From: Lysobacter solisilvae
GTDB taxonomy: Bacteria > Pseudomonadota > Gammaproteobacteria > Xanthomonadales > Xanthomonadaceae
NCBI RefSeq assembly: GCF_016613535.2
Contig: NZ_CP071518.1
Coordinates: 1,116,001 to 1,180,000, forward strand
Reading direction: 5' to 3'
DNA: 64,000 nt
This document shows positions 29,319 through 40,561 of this stretch, piece after piece. Position numbers and translations under genes: made by a program. Positions within the stretch are counted from its first letter, which is position 1. Each line of letters starts with the position of its first letter. A model generated the notes under the pieces. That model did not search any database and was not told the origin of the DNA. It saw only the letters and a list, made by a program, of their open reading frames with translations.

Positions 29319-29879
29319 TCAGCTGTCGAGCGAGGCCAGGAGGAACAGGCGGGCCTTCTGCCAGTCGCGGCGGATGCTGCGCTCGGAGCGCTCCAGAAGG
29401 CCGGCGATTTCCAGTTCCGACAAACCGGCGAAGTAGCGCAGCTCCACGACCTGGGCCAGCTTGTGGTCCACCGCCGCCAGCTTGGTCAGGGCGACATCCA
29501 GGCTCAGGGTGTCTTCGTCCAGGCGCACGCCGCCTTCGACGTCCTCGGGCAGGTCGGTGACGCGATGCAGATCCCCGCCGCGCTTCTGCGCCAGGCGCTG
29601 GCGAGCGTAGTCGACGACCACGCTGCGCATGGCGGAGGCGGCGTAGGCGAAGAAGTGGGCGCGGTCGTCGAACTGCGCCTCGCGTCGGCCGATCAGCTTG
29701 AGGTAGGCCTCGTGCACGAGCGCGGTGGCGTCGAGCGTGTGGCCGTGCTGGCCGGCCAGCTGGCGCCGGGCCATTGAATGCAGTTCGGAATACAGCCGCG
29801 CCAGCACGCTGTCGAGCGCACCGCGATCGCCCCCACGGGCGGCATCGAGCAACATCGTGATGTCCGCGCTGTCGGCCAT
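29319..29879 (-). CDS. ECF sigma factor of the TIGR02999/ECF43 type
   Basis: 186 residues from ATG 29879, with GGGGGA just upstream. Region 2 is DITMLLDAARGGDRGALDSV, then HTLDATALVHEAYLKLIGR; region 4 is HKLAQVVELRYFAGLSELEI then ERSERSIRRDWQKARLFLL. In most ECF factors the region 2.2 contact to core polymerase is acidic (DAED-LV). Here it reads DATALVHE, with Thr (about 52) where Glu is usual. That is the hallmark of kinase-activated ECF43 factors. No anti-sigma gene is nearby; the next gene is the Ser/Thr kinase. Confidence 0.9.
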   Translation of the reverse strand: MADSADITMLLDAARGGDRGALDSVLARLYSELHSMARRQLAGQHGHTLDATALVHEAYLKLIGRREAQFDDRAHFFAYAASAMRSVVVDYARQRLAQKRGGDLHRVTDLPEDVEGGVRLDEDTLSLDVALTKLAAVDHKLAQVVELRYFAGLSELEIAGLLERSERSIRRDWQKARLFLLASLDS

Positions 29880-29980
29880 GTTTCCCCCGGAACTGACCCG
29901 AATATAAACCCTTTCGCCCACCGCGGCGGTAGTGGGGCAGTGCGGGTGAAACGCGCGGTCGCCACGGGCCGCTGAGTGGT

Positions 29981-30793
29981 TCAGCGCTGGCAGTGCCCGC
30001 ACCACACCGTCGCGCGCTGGCCGATGGTGGCCTGCTTCAGAGGTCGGGCGCAGCGCGGGCAGGGCTGGCCTCCGCGGCCGTAGGCGGCCAGTTCCAGCTC
30101 GAAGTAGCCCGGCTCGCCGTCGGGACTGATGAAGTCGCGCAGCGTCGTCCCCCCGCGCTCGATGGCGTAGGCCAGGATGTCCTTCACGGCCGCCGCGAGC
30201 CCCGCGTAGCGCTCCCGCGACACCCGGCCTGCGGCCCGCAGGGGCGAGATGCCCGCCTCGAACAGGGCTTCGGCGGCGTAGATGTTGCCCACCCCGACCA
30301 CCACCGACTGGTCCATCAGGAAAGTCTTCACCGGCGCGCGGCGGCCGCGGCTGAGGGCGAACAGGTAATCGCCGTCGAAGGCCTCCGACAGCGGTTCCGG
30401 GCCCAGGCCGCGCAGCAGCTCGTGGGTAACGCCCGGAGGCTGCCACAGCAGGCTGCCGAAGCGGCGTGGGTCGTTGAAACGCAGCACACGGCCGCCTTCC
30501 AGCGCCAGGTCGACGTGGTCGTGCGGCCCGACCGGCGTCCTCGCTGGCAGCACGCGCAGGCTGCCGGACATGCCCAGATGCAGCAGCGCGCTGCCCACGG
30601 CGGTGTCCAGCAGCAGGTACTTGGCCCGGCGCCGGACCGCGTCGATCCGCTCCCCCGGCAGGCAGCGGGCGATCTGCGGCGGGATCGGCCAGCGCAGGTC
30701 GGGCCTGCGCAGGGTGACGCCGGTGACCCGGCGACCCTCCAGATGCGGGGCCAGGCCGCGGCGGGTGGTTTCGACTTCGGGCAATTCGGGCAT
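29981..30793 (-). CDS. mutM: Formamidopyrimidine-DNA glycosylase (Fpg/MutM)
   Basis: 270 residues from ATG 30793, giving the invariant MPELPEVET start whose Pro2 is the catalytic nucleophile and Glu3 the acid. It excises 8-oxoguanine and nicks the strand. Other signatures: RRRAKYLLL with the conserved Lys, [25 protein letters not shown] and the C-terminal zinc finger CPRCARPL...WCGHC. The frame continues upstream to 30934, but that part is unlike the family. It stands alone, 101 bp upstream of the sigma gene on the same strand. Confidence 0.97.
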   Translation of the reverse strand: MPELPEVETTRRGLAPHLEGRRVTGVTLRRPDLRWPIPPQIARCLPGERIDAVRRRAKYLLLDTAVGSALLHLGMSGSLRVLPARTPVGPHDHVDLALEGGRVLRFNDPRRFGSLLWQPPGVTHELLRGLGPEPLSEAFDGDYLFALSRGRRAPVKTFLMDQSVVVGVGNIYAAEALFEAGISPLRAAGRVSRERYAGLAAAVKDILAYAIERGGTTLRDFISPDGEPGYFELELAAYGRGGQPCPRCARPLKQATIGQRATVWCGHCQR

Positions 30794-31061
30794 GGGACGC
30801 AGGTTATCCGCAGCCGGACGCCACGGGCACGGGCGGGCCCGACCAGGGGGTCTTCCCGACGGGGACGCCGTCCGTCGCCATTCATGAATGTTTTCAAGGG
30901 CGTAGACCTTGCTGAACCCCCCGGCGATCCCCATCCCATTTCATGATCCGTACGGGCGCGGACGGCACCGGGCCGATGTCATCATCCCTGCCAGGCGCCG
31001 CCCACCCTTCTTCCTCGACACGCTCCGCTCCGGCGGGGCCGGGCACGCCGCCGGAGCCTCC

Positions 31062-32249
31062 ATGTCCGCATCGATCCTCGACTTCCTCACCGGTGGCCTG
31101 CTGCAGGCCGGTTGGGGCGCATTGGCGATCTACTTCCTGATCGCCACCCAGCTGACCATCTTCTCGGTGACGCTGTACCTGCACCGCAGCCAGGCGCATC
31201 GGGCGGTGGACTTCCATCCGCTGCTCGCGCATGTGTTCCGGTTCTGGACCTGGCTGTCGACGGGCATGGTCACGCGCGAATGGGCGGCCATCCACCGCAA
31301 GCACCACGCCAAGTGCGAGACCGAGGAAGACCCGCACAGCCCGCAGATCAAGGGCATCGGCACCGTCTTCTGGCGCGGCGTGGAGTTGTACAAGGAAGCG
31401 CGCGACGACCGCGCCTCGATCGAGCAGTACGGCAAGGGCTGCCCCGAGGACTGGATCGAGCGCCATCTCTACTCGCGCTTCCCCACTCTGGGCCCGACGG
31501 CCTATCTCCTGGTGAGCTTCACGCTGTTCGGCTTCTGGGGTGTCGCGCTGTGGGCCATGCAGATGGCGTGGATCCCGTTCTGGGCGGCGGGCGTGGTCAA
31601 CGGACTGGGCCACTGGTGGGGCTACCGCAACTTCGAGACGACCGACACCGCCACCAACCTGTCGCCCTGGGGCGTGTGGATCGGTGGCGAGGAACTGCAC
31701 AACAACCACCACGCCTTCCCGTCCTCGGCCAAGTTCGCCCTGCGCCGCTTCGAAGTGGACATCGGCTGGGTCGCCATCCGCCTGTTCCAGTCGGTCGGCC
31801 TGGCCAAGGTGCTGCGCGTGGCGCCGACGCTGGACGTGCGACCCAACATCGCCATGCCCGATGGCGAGACGCTGCGGGCGCTGCTGGCCATCCGCTTCCA
31901 GGCGATGACCGACTACTACCGCACCGTGACCCTGCCCGCCCTGCGCGACGCCAAGCTGCGCCTGCCGCGCGCGCTGCGGCGCGGCCTCGCGGACGGCGGC
32001 CGCTGGCTCGACGAGGACAAGCGCCAGCGCCTGCAGGCCTGGCTGGCCGAGCAGCCGCAGCTGGCCCAGCTGGCGGAGTTCCGCGCCCGCCTGGCGCAGG
32101 TGCTGGAAGAACGTTCCAGCGACGCCCAGGCCACGCTGACCCGGCTGCACGCGTGGTGCGCCGAGGCCGAAGCCACCGGCAACGCCGCGCTGCGGGCCTT
32201 CTCGATGCGCATGAAGGGCTATGCGCTGGCGCCTTCGCGCCTGGCCTGA
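31062..32249 (+). CDS. Membrane fatty-acid (acyl-CoA/acyl-lipid) desaturase
   Basis: 395 residues from ATG 31062, preceded by GGAG at six-base spacing. The three histidine boxes of a di-iron delta-9-type desaturase are present: HRSQAH, HRKHH and HNNHH, set between hydrophobic pairs (LAIYFLIATQLTIFSVTLYL; YLLVSFTLFGFWGVALWAMQ). It should introduce a cis double bond into acyl chains to keep membranes fluid. The C-terminal 130 residues are a charged helical extension (EQPQLAQLAEFRARLAQVLE). The EF-hand gene follows closely. Confidence 0.92.
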   Translation: MSASILDFLTGGLLQAGWGALAIYFLIATQLTIFSVTLYLHRSQAHRAVDFHPLLAHVFRFWTWLSTGMVTREWAAIHRKHHAKCETEEDPHSPQIKGIGTVFWRGVELYKEARDDRASIEQYGKGCPEDWIERHLYSRFPTLGPTAYLLVSFTLFGFWGVALWAMQMAWIPFWAAGVVNGLGHWWGYRNFETTDTATNLSPWGVWIGGEELHNNHHAFPSSAKFALRRFEVDIGWVAIRLFQSVGLAKVLRVAPTLDVRPNIAMPDGETLRALLAIRFQAMTDYYRTVTLPALRDAKLRLPRALRRGLADGGRWLDEDKRQRLQAWLAEQPQLAQLAEFRARLAQVLEERSSDAQATLTRLHAWCAEAEATGNAALRAFSMRMKGYALAPSRLA

Positions 32250-32307
32250 GCCTGACGTGGCGAACGCGCGCGTGACTCCTCCCGCCAAGCCGGCCCGCAT
32301 CACGCGG

Positions 32308-32673
32308 ATGGCTGCCGCGCGGCCGCGCCTCGCGATCACCCGCGGCATGGCCGTGCTGGCGGTTGCCGCCAGCCTGTCGGCACCGGCCGCGATGGCGCAG
32401 GTGACCGGGACCGACCAGTACGTCGCGCGAATGGACATCGACCGCGACGGCCGCGTCGCCCTGACCGAATACCAAGCCTGGATGGGGTACGCCTTCGAAC
32501 GCATGGACCGCAATGGCGACGGTCAGCTCACGGCCGACGAACTGCCCGGTGGCCGGGGCGCCGCGATCAGCCTGTCGGCGCATCGCGAAACCCTGGCCGC
32601 GGCGTTCCGCCGGCAGGACGCCAACCGCGACGGCTTCCTGAGCGCGCGCGAGCTGGCCGCGCCGCCGCAGTAA
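32308..32673 (+). CDS. Exported EF-hand calcium-binding protein
   Basis: 121 residues from ATG 32308; in-frame earlier starts exist (GTG 32257 or 32272, ATG 32221) and none has a clear ribosome-binding site. A hydrophobic leader (GMAVLAVAASLSAPAAMAQ) suggests export. Three EF-hand loops follow: DIDRDGRVALTE, DRNGDGQLTADE and DANRDGFLSARE, each with acidic residues at positions 1, 3 or 5 and 12. It probably binds calcium in the periplasm; target unknown. It sits 58 bp after the desaturase, convergent with the MFS gene. Confidence 0.75.
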   Translation: MAAARPRLAITRGMAVLAVAASLSAPAAMAQVTGTDQYVARMDIDRDGRVALTEYQAWMGYAFERMDRNGDGQLTADELPGGRGAAISLSAHRETLAAAFRRQDANRDGFLSARELAAPPQ

Positions 32674-32694
32674 CCGCGCGGCCCCGGAGCGGCG

Positions 32695-34359
32695 TCAGTC
32701 GCGCAGGTCGACGCCGCGCGTTTCCGGCAGGAACAGCGAACCCACCACCACCGTCATCAGCGCGACTCCGATGGGATACCACAGGCCCTGGTAGAGGTTG
32801 CCGCTGGCCGCCACCAGCGCAAAGGCAATGGTCGGCAGGAAGCCCCCGAACCAGCCGTTGCCGATGTGGTATGGCAGCGACATCGACGTGTAGCGGATGC
32901 GGGTGGGGAACAGTTCGACCAGCCACGCCGCGATCGGGCCGTAGACCATCGTCACGTAGATCACCAGCACCGTCAGCAACAACAGCACCATCGGCTTGTC
33001 GATGCGCGCCGGGTCGGCCTTGTCCGGATAGCCGGCTTCCACCAGTGCGGCCTTCAGCGTGCCCGCGAACGCGCCCGCCCGCGCCTTCGCCGCAGCCGCG
33101 TCGAGCCCGCCGACATCGACCGATGGCACCTGCACCGCGCCGACGTGGACGATGGCGCCATCGGTACCCGGGGCGGCCTGCACGGTGTATGGCACGCCCG
33201 CCTTGGCCAGCGCCGCCGTGGCGACGTCGCAGGCGCGTGTGAACTGCTTCTTGCCCACCGGATCGAACTGGAACGAACAGGTCGACGGGTCGGCGTGGAC
33301 CACGACGGGCTGCGCCGCGCTGGCCTGCTCGATGGCGGGATTGGCGTAATGCGTGATCGCGCGGAACAGCGGGAAGTACGTCAGCGCGGCGAGCAGGCAG
33401 CCGGCCATGATGATCTTCTTGCGCCCGATCCGGTCCGACAGCCAGCCAAACACGATGAAGAACGGCGTGCCGATCGCCAGTGCGCCGGCCAGCAGCAGGT
33501 TCGCGGTGGTGGCGTCGACCTTCAGCGCCTGGGTCAGGAAGTACAAGGCGTAGAACTGCCCGCAATACCACACCACCGCCTGGCCCGCGGTCGCGCCCAG
33601 CAGCGCCAGCAGCACGACGCGGCCGTTGCGTGAGAAGAAGCTTTCGCGCAACGGCGCCTTCGACTGGCGTCCTTCGGCCTTCATCTGCTTGAACAGCGGC
33701 GACTCGTCCAGCTGCAACCGGATCCAGACCGAAATACCCAGCAGCACCGCCGACAGCAGGAAGGGAACGCGCCAGTACGTTGCTTCGAAGGCTTCGTCGC
33801 CCACCCAGGCGCGCAGGCCCAGGATCACCAGCAGCGACAGGAACAGGCCCAGCGTCGCCGTGGTCTGGATGAAGCTGGTGTACAGGCCGCGGCGACCGTC
33901 GGGTGCGTGCTCGGCGACGTAGGTGGCCGCGCCGCCGTATTCGCCGCCCAGCGCCAGGCCCTGCAGCAGGCGCAGTGCGATCAGGATCACCGGCGCCGCC
34001 ACGCCGATCTGGTCGTACGAGGGCAGCACGCCCACCAGGAAAGTCGATGCGCCCATCAGCACGATGGTGATCAGGAACGTGTACTTGCGGCCGACGAGGT
34101 CGCCGAGCCGGCCGAACACCAGCGCGCCGAACGGTCGCACGGCAAATCCGGCCGCGAAGGCGAGCAGGGCGAAGATGAAGGCGCTGGTCTCGTTGAGGCC
34201 GCTGAAGAACTGCCGCGCGATGATGGCGGCGAGCGACCCGTACAGATAGAAGTCGTACCACTCGAACACGGTGCCCAGGCTGGACGCGAAGATCACCTTG
34301 CGGTGCCCGGCCGACAGCGGGACGGATGCGTCGGCAGCGGTGGCGGCAGTGCTGGACAT
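32695..34359 (-). CDS. MFS transporter, metabolite:H+ symporter family, with periplasmic insertion
   Basis: 554 residues from ATG 34359, longer than the usual 430-450. Twelve transmembrane helices; MHS-type motifs are SSLGTVFEWYDFYLYGSL in helix 1, GRLGDLVGRKYTF after helix 2 and LQGLALGGEYGGAATYVAEH in helix 4. Between helices 9 and 10 (residues about 350-470, periplasmic side) sits a soluble insertion with a Cys pair (CSFQFDPVGKKQFTRAC). Substrate is probably an organic acid or osmolyte, as in KgtP/ProP relatives; acs is divergent next door, so acetate or propionate is conceivable. Confidence 0.88.
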   Translation of the reverse strand: MSSTAATAADASVPLSAGHRKVIFASSLGTVFEWYDFYLYGSLAAIIARQFFSGLNETSAFIFALLAFAAGFAVRPFGALVFGRLGDLVGRKYTFLITIVLMGASTFLVGVLPSYDQIGVAAPVILIALRLLQGLALGGEYGGAATYVAEHAPDGRRGLYTSFIQTTATLGLFLSLLVILGLRAWVGDEAFEATYWRVPFLLSAVLLGISVWIRLQLDESPLFKQMKAEGRQSKAPLRESFFSRNGRVVLLALLGATAGQAVVWYCGQFYALYFLTQALKVDATTANLLLAGALAIGTPFFIVFGWLSDRIGRKKIIMAGCLLAALTYFPLFRAITHYANPAIEQASAAQPVVVHADPSTCSFQFDPVGKKQFTRACDVATAALAKAGVPYTVQAAPGTDGAIVHVGAVQVPSVDVGGLDAAAAKARAGAFAGTLKAALVEAGYPDKADPARIDKPMVLLLLTVLVIYVTMVYGPIAAWLVELFPTRIRYTSMSLPYHIGNGWFGGFLPTIAFALVAASGNLYQGLWYPIGVALMTVVVGSLFLPETRGVDLRD

Positions 34360-34499
34360 GGGCGGCGGGCTCCGTCGTGACGGCCCGGTGCGCGCGCCCG
34401 GGCAACGCCGGGCAGTAGAACAGATCGGCGCGCGTCCGGCGTGGCCGCGATGCGGCGCTTGCGGCACACTGGTTGCCCCATGCTCCCGAGTGCGCGCGC

Positions 34500-36473
<1,974 letters not shown>

Positions 36474-36478
36474 GCGGC

Positions 36479-37162
36479 CTACACGCCGTAGCGTTCCTGC
36501 AGGGTCGGCATGAACTGCAGGGCGATGCCCGCGCCGAACTCGATCTCGTCGTCGTCGATCCAGCCGCGGTTGATCGCCGCGCGCAGATCGCAGGCGTCGT
36601 CGACGTCGAACTGGAGTTCGGGCGCTTCCAGCCGCGCCACGTCGCCGACCGGCAGCGCACTGAGCCGCGCCGCGACCCCGTGTTCCCCGCGCAACCGGGA
36701 CAGGTAGCGCAGCACGCCACCGGGCACCACAGCCGGCAGGCCCACCCGCGTGCCCTCGTGTGACACGGCCGCGTAGCCGCGGGGATTGGCGGCCGCCAGT
36801 TCAACCAGCCTGCGCAGGTGGCCCAGGTGCAGTGCCGGCTGATCACAGCCCACCAGCAACACGGGACCGTAGTGGTGTCCGAGCGCCTGGCTGCCGCGAG
36901 CGAGGCTGGTGGCCAGGCCCTGCGGCCAGCGCGGATTCACGGCAATATCGAGGCGCATGCCGTCCAACGCCAGGCTCACGGTTTCCGAATGGGCGCCGAC
37001 AACCACGATCGTTCGTGCCGGCTGCGTATCCCGGACCAGGCGCGCCGTGCGGTGTACCAGCGTTTCGCCGCGCCGCATCAACAGCTGCTTGGGCGAACCG
37101 CCCATGCGCACGCTGCCGCCCGCGGCCAGGATGATGGCGACGTGGCGTTCGACAGTCTTCAT
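36479..37162 (-). CDS. MobA/MocA-like nucleotidyltransferase
   Basis: 227 residues from ATG 37162. The N-terminal NTP-transferase loop reads LAAGGSVRMGGSPKQLL, followed by VLLVGCDQPALHLGHLRRL, the metal-binding Asp strand of MobA-type enzymes. This subgroup (MocA/YgfJ) adds CMP or GMP to molybdopterin for molybdoenzymes; no molybdoenzyme gene is adjacent, so the substrate is not fixed. The last 40 residues carry an acidic IDDDEIEFGAGIALQFMP tail. It ends 6 bp after the convergent acs stop. Confidence 0.8.
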   Translation of the reverse strand: MKTVERHVAIILAAGGSVRMGGSPKQLLMRRGETLVHRTARLVRDTQPARTIVVVGAHSETVSLALDGMRLDIAVNPRWPQGLATSLARGSQALGHHYGPVLLVGCDQPALHLGHLRRLVELAAANPRGYAAVSHEGTRVGLPAVVPGGVLRYLSRLRGEHGVAARLSALPVGDVARLEAPELQFDVDDACDLRAAINRGWIDDDEIEFGAGIALQFMPTLQERYGV

Positions 37163-37368
37163 GGCGCCCACCCGGGCCGCCCGCGGCGATGCAGGCCGGC
37201 GCGGGGAGTGGCCTGGCAGGTGGTCCGCGCGGTACGCGGGCGTCGGCTCGCGCTTGCAACGATGCCGCGGGAGCCGTTGAAATCCGGGACGGATCCGGTC
37301 GGGAGCATGGGGCGGCCCTCGGGGGACGGGCCCGTCGAGTCTAGAACGCGGTGATGCCAAAGCGCGCG

Positions 37369-38358
37369 TCACCCGGATGGGGGAGCAGGCGCGCGTGAGG
37401 GCACCTGCGGGTCGGCACCGGTGCCCACCTGGGGCCGCTTTCCGCGCGCCTCGAAGACCAGGTACATCACGACGGCGACGAGCAGCGGCGCCAGGTAATA
37501 CAGGCCGCGATAGCCGAGCAGGGCGGCCAGCAACTGGGCGGGCGGCACGAGGTGCCCGAGCATCGCCACGAACACGGCCTCGAGCACGCCGATGCCCGCC
37601 GGGATGTGCGCCATGGCCGAGGCGATGCCGGCCAGCAGCAGCACGCCAAGCACTGTCGGATACGGCACCGCGGGCGGCAGCAGCAGGTCGATTATCCAGG
37701 CCATGAGCGACCAGTTCGCGCACGACAATCCGAACTGCACCACCGCCATCGGCAGCGTCGGCACGCGGAAGTGATGCCCGCGCAGGTGGTACACCCGCTC
37801 GTGCAGCCAGTGGCAGGCGGCCAGGTAGGCCGCCGTCAGCAGCAGCATCGCCATGCCCACCCATTGCAGGCCGGTCGTCCCCATTTCCCAACCCGGCGGC
37901 GCAGCGACGCTGCGGGTGGCGAACAGCACGCCCCCCAGCAGCACGTAACCGAGCCAGTTGGTGGCGACGCTGAAGGCGATCACCCGGCTGATCGGGCCCA
38001 CGCCGAGCCCCGAATGCGAGTACAGCCGGTAACGGAACCCGGCGCCGCCCACCAATGCGCCGATGTTGAGGCTGAACGCATAACTGATCACGGCAATGGC
38101 GACCACTCGTGGGGTGGACAGCCGGTGGTGCGCATAGCGTCGCGCTGCCAGGTCGTAACCGGCGTACACGGCGTAGCTGGCCACTACCAGCGCGCCGGCG
38201 GCGCCCAGCGTCGCCGGGCCGTAACCCGTGAGCGCCGCGCCGACCTCGTCCCACGCGATCGCGCGCGCGGCCCGCACGAGCAGCCAGCCCACGAGCGCGA
38301 GGAAGGCGAAGAACGCGATGCGCGCAACGCGCCGCCAGCGCCGATGCCGTGGCTTCAT
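37369..38358 (-). CDS. ybhN: YbhN/UPF0104-type integral membrane protein (LPG synthase TM-like)
   Basis: 329 residues with eight or so hydrophobic helices (for example ARIAFFAFLALVGWLLV; LGVLLLAGIASAMAHIPAGI). The pattern, including GAGFRYRLYSHSGLG and HIPAGIGVLEAVFV, is that of the UPF0104/lysylphosphatidylglycerol-synthase membrane family; no soluble synthase domain is attached. Its ATG overlaps the clsB stop by four bases, so it is the third gene of a ybhP-clsB-ybhN operon, as in E. coli. A lipid-transport or flipping role is plausible only. Confidence 0.85.
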   Translation of the reverse strand: MKPRHRRWRRVARIAFFAFLALVGWLLVRAARAIAWDEVGAALTGYGPATLGAAGALVVASYAVYAGYDLAARRYAHHRLSTPRVVAIAVISYAFSLNIGALVGGAGFRYRLYSHSGLGVGPISRVIAFSVATNWLGYVLLGGVLFATRSVAAPPGWEMGTTGLQWVGMAMLLLTAAYLAACHWLHERVYHLRGHHFRVPTLPMAVVQFGLSCANWSLMAWIIDLLLPPAVPYPTVLGVLLLAGIASAMAHIPAGIGVLEAVFVAMLGHLVPPAQLLAALLGYRGLYYLAPLLVAVVMYLVFEARGKRPQVGTGADPQVPSRAPAPPSG

Positions 38359-39593
38359 CCGGGCTTCTCCGCTCCGTCCGCAGTCGCACCCGCGTCACCC
38401 GCCGGCTGCAGCAGCGCCGTCCGGGGCGCGTGCGCGGGCAGCCAGCCGGCCCAACTGGGGAAATGCCTGAGCACATGGAACAGCAGCGGCCGCGTCAGCC
38501 ACTGCCACCACCGCCGCCGTGGCACCTGGGCCGGATCGACGGTCCGGCAATGGTTCGTCAGCAGCACCTGCAGGCGGGCACGAAGCTCGCGCACGAACGC
38601 CTCGTCCCGGACGAACACATTGGCTTCCAGGTTCAGCGCCAGGCTCAGCGGATCCAGGTTGCTGGAGCCCACCGTCGCCCAGTCATCGTCCACCAGCGCG
38701 ACCTTGCCGTGGAAAGGCTTCTCGCAGTATTCGTGCAGGTTGATGCCGGCGTCGACCATGTGCCGGTACAGGGCACGCGCCGCGACCAGCACCACAGGCA
38801 TGTCCGGCTCGCCCTGGAACAGCAGCGTCACCTTGACGCCGCGCCGCGCCGCGCGACGCAGGTCGCGCAAGAACCAGTAGCCCGGGAAGAAATATGCGTT
38901 GGCGATGATCACTTCGCGCCGCGCCGAACGGATGGCGCGTCGATACTCGCGTTCGATGGTGCTGCGATGACGACGGTTGTCGCGCAGCGCGAACATCACC
39001 TGCGCATCGCCCGCCGCCGGCACCGCTTCGGGAGTCTGCGCAGCGCGCCAGGGTTCGCCGGTGCCGCGCGAGGCCAGCGCGGTCTTCGCGAAGCTGCGGA
39101 TGTCGGCGACGATCGGCCCGCGCAGTTCCACCGCGTAGTCCTGCTTGGCCTCCGGCCCGAAGTCGGCCAGATGATCGGCCGAGTAGTTGATGCCGCCGAC
39201 GAAGGCCAATTCGCCGTCGACCACCAGCAGCTTGCGGTGCATCCGGCGGAAGATGTGCAGGCGCATGCCCAGCACGGGCCGCTGCGGATCGAAGGCGCGC
39301 AGGCGCACGCCGGCATCCGTCAACGCCGCCAGGTACCCGTCGGAGAAATGCGGCGAACCGTAGCCATCCACCAGCACGTCGACCTGCACGCCGCGTTGCG
39401 CGGCCTCGATCAGCAGGCCGTGCAGCCGCTTGCCCACCTTGTCCTCGAACAGGATGAAGGTCTCGACCATCACTTCATGACGGGCGCCGGCGATCGCCTG
39501 GAAAGCGCGCGCGAAGAATGCCTCGCCGTTCTCGAGCAGTTCCACGCGGTTGCCCGCGCGCCATTGGAAGTCGCCGTCGGAAGGACGCTTCAC
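38355..39593 (-). CDS. clsB: Cardiolipin synthase B (phospholipase D family)
   Basis: 412 residues from GTG 39593 (KRPSDGDFQWRAGNRVELL follows), whose GTGA overlaps the upstream stop. Two HKD catalytic motifs are intact: MHRKLLVVDGELAFVGGIN and FHGKVALVDDDWATVGSSN. There are no N-terminal transmembrane helices, as in ClsB/YbhO and unlike ClsA. ClsB makes cardiolipin from phosphatidylglycerol (and PG from PE). Middle gene of the ybhP-clsB-ybhN operon. Confidence 0.93.
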   Translation of the reverse strand: MKRPSDGDFQWRAGNRVELLENGEAFFARAFQAIAGARHEVMVETFILFEDKVGKRLHGLLIEAAQRGVQVDVLVDGYGSPHFSDGYLAALTDAGVRLRAFDPQRPVLGMRLHIFRRMHRKLLVVDGELAFVGGINYSADHLADFGPEAKQDYAVELRGPIVADIRSFAKTALASRGTGEPWRAAQTPEAVPAAGDAQVMFALRDNRRHRSTIEREYRRAIRSARREVIIANAYFFPGYWFLRDLRRAARRGVKVTLLFQGEPDMPVVLVAARALYRHMVDAGINLHEYCEKPFHGKVALVDDDWATVGSSNLDPLSLALNLEANVFVRDEAFVRELRARLQVLLTNHCRTVDPAQVPRRRWWQWLTRPLLFHVLRHFPSWAGWLPAHAPRTALLQPAGDAGATADGAEKPG

Positions 39594-40345
39594 AGCGCCA
39601 CCTGGACCATCAGCGGCGCGTGGTCGGACAGGTGCGACCAGGGCCGGGCGCTGAGCACGCGCGGCTGGGTCGCCGCAAGGTTGCGCACGTAGATCCGGTC
39701 CACGGGCAACAGCGGCAGCCGGGCGGGGAAGGTCGCCGCCAGTCGGCCATGCGCGGCCAGAAACACCTCGCCCAGACCGCATTCGGCCATCCGCGCGTGG
39801 CCGCGCCTGCGCCAGTCGTTGAAGTCCCCGGCCACGACCAGCGCTGCGTCCGGCGGCACGGCCTCGCGAATCACTTCGCAAAGCAACTGCAGCTGTCGCT
39901 GGCGATGGCTTTCGCGCAGGCCCAAGTGCACGCAGATGGCGTGCACGGGCACGGCCGGCCGGCCGGCCCCACCGGGAACGCCCAGTACGCAGTGCAGCAG
40001 CCCCCGCTCTTCGTGGCCGCGGACGGACACGTCGCGGTTCTCATGGCTCAGGATGGGAAACTTCGAGAGCAGCGCGTTGCCGTGGTGGCCGTGCGGGTAC
40101 ACCGCATTGCGGCCGTAGGCGAACTGCGTCCAGATGGTGTCGGCAAGGAACTCGTACTGCGGACCCTGCGGCCAGTTCAGATGGCGGCGCGCATGGCGGG
40201 CGTGCTCGCCAAGCACTTCCTGCAGGAACACCACGTCGGCCGAGACCGAGCGGATCGCCTCGCGCAGCTCCGGCAACACGAAGCGTCGATTGAGCAGGTT
40301 GAAGCCCATGTGGGCGTTCAAGGTGAGCACGTTGAACGCAGGCAT
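39590..40345 (-). CDS. ybhP: Endonuclease/exonuclease/phosphatase-family protein YbhP
   Basis: 251 residues from ATG 40345. EEP-fold metal-dependent phosphoesterase: N in LTLNAHMG, Glu in VVFLQEVLGE, His in VHLGLRES, GDFNDWRRRG and terminal SDHAPLMV. Position upstream of clsB and ybhN matches E. coli ybhP-ybhO-ybhN, so a phospholipid-related phosphatase role is likely, but the true substrate is unknown. Divergent from the c-di-GMP gene with 216 bp between starts. Confidence 0.9.
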   Translation of the reverse strand: MPAFNVLTLNAHMGFNLLNRRFVLPELREAIRSVSADVVFLQEVLGEHARHARRHLNWPQGPQYEFLADTIWTQFAYGRNAVYPHGHHGNALLSKFPILSHENRDVSVRGHEERGLLHCVLGVPGGAGRPAVPVHAICVHLGLRESHRQRQLQLLCEVIREAVPPDAALVVAGDFNDWRRRGHARMAECGLGEVFLAAHGRLAATFPARLPLLPVDRIYVRNLAATQPRVLSARPWSHLSDHAPLMVQVAL

Positions 40346-40561
40346 GAGGGGCACGCAACGGGACCAGCGGCCATTGTCGTGCCAGGCGGCGGCAGCGCAG
40401 GTGAAGCCGGCGCGGATGCGCTGGCCCAGCCGCCGGCGCCGGGCATGCGGACCGTCACTTTCAGCCCGGCCTGGCGCGGACGGGGCATCTTCACGGAGCG
40501 GGAATCGCCGACGGCGTCTGATCACGCCAGGGCCCCGCCGTCGCGGGGAGGGGGTATCTGC

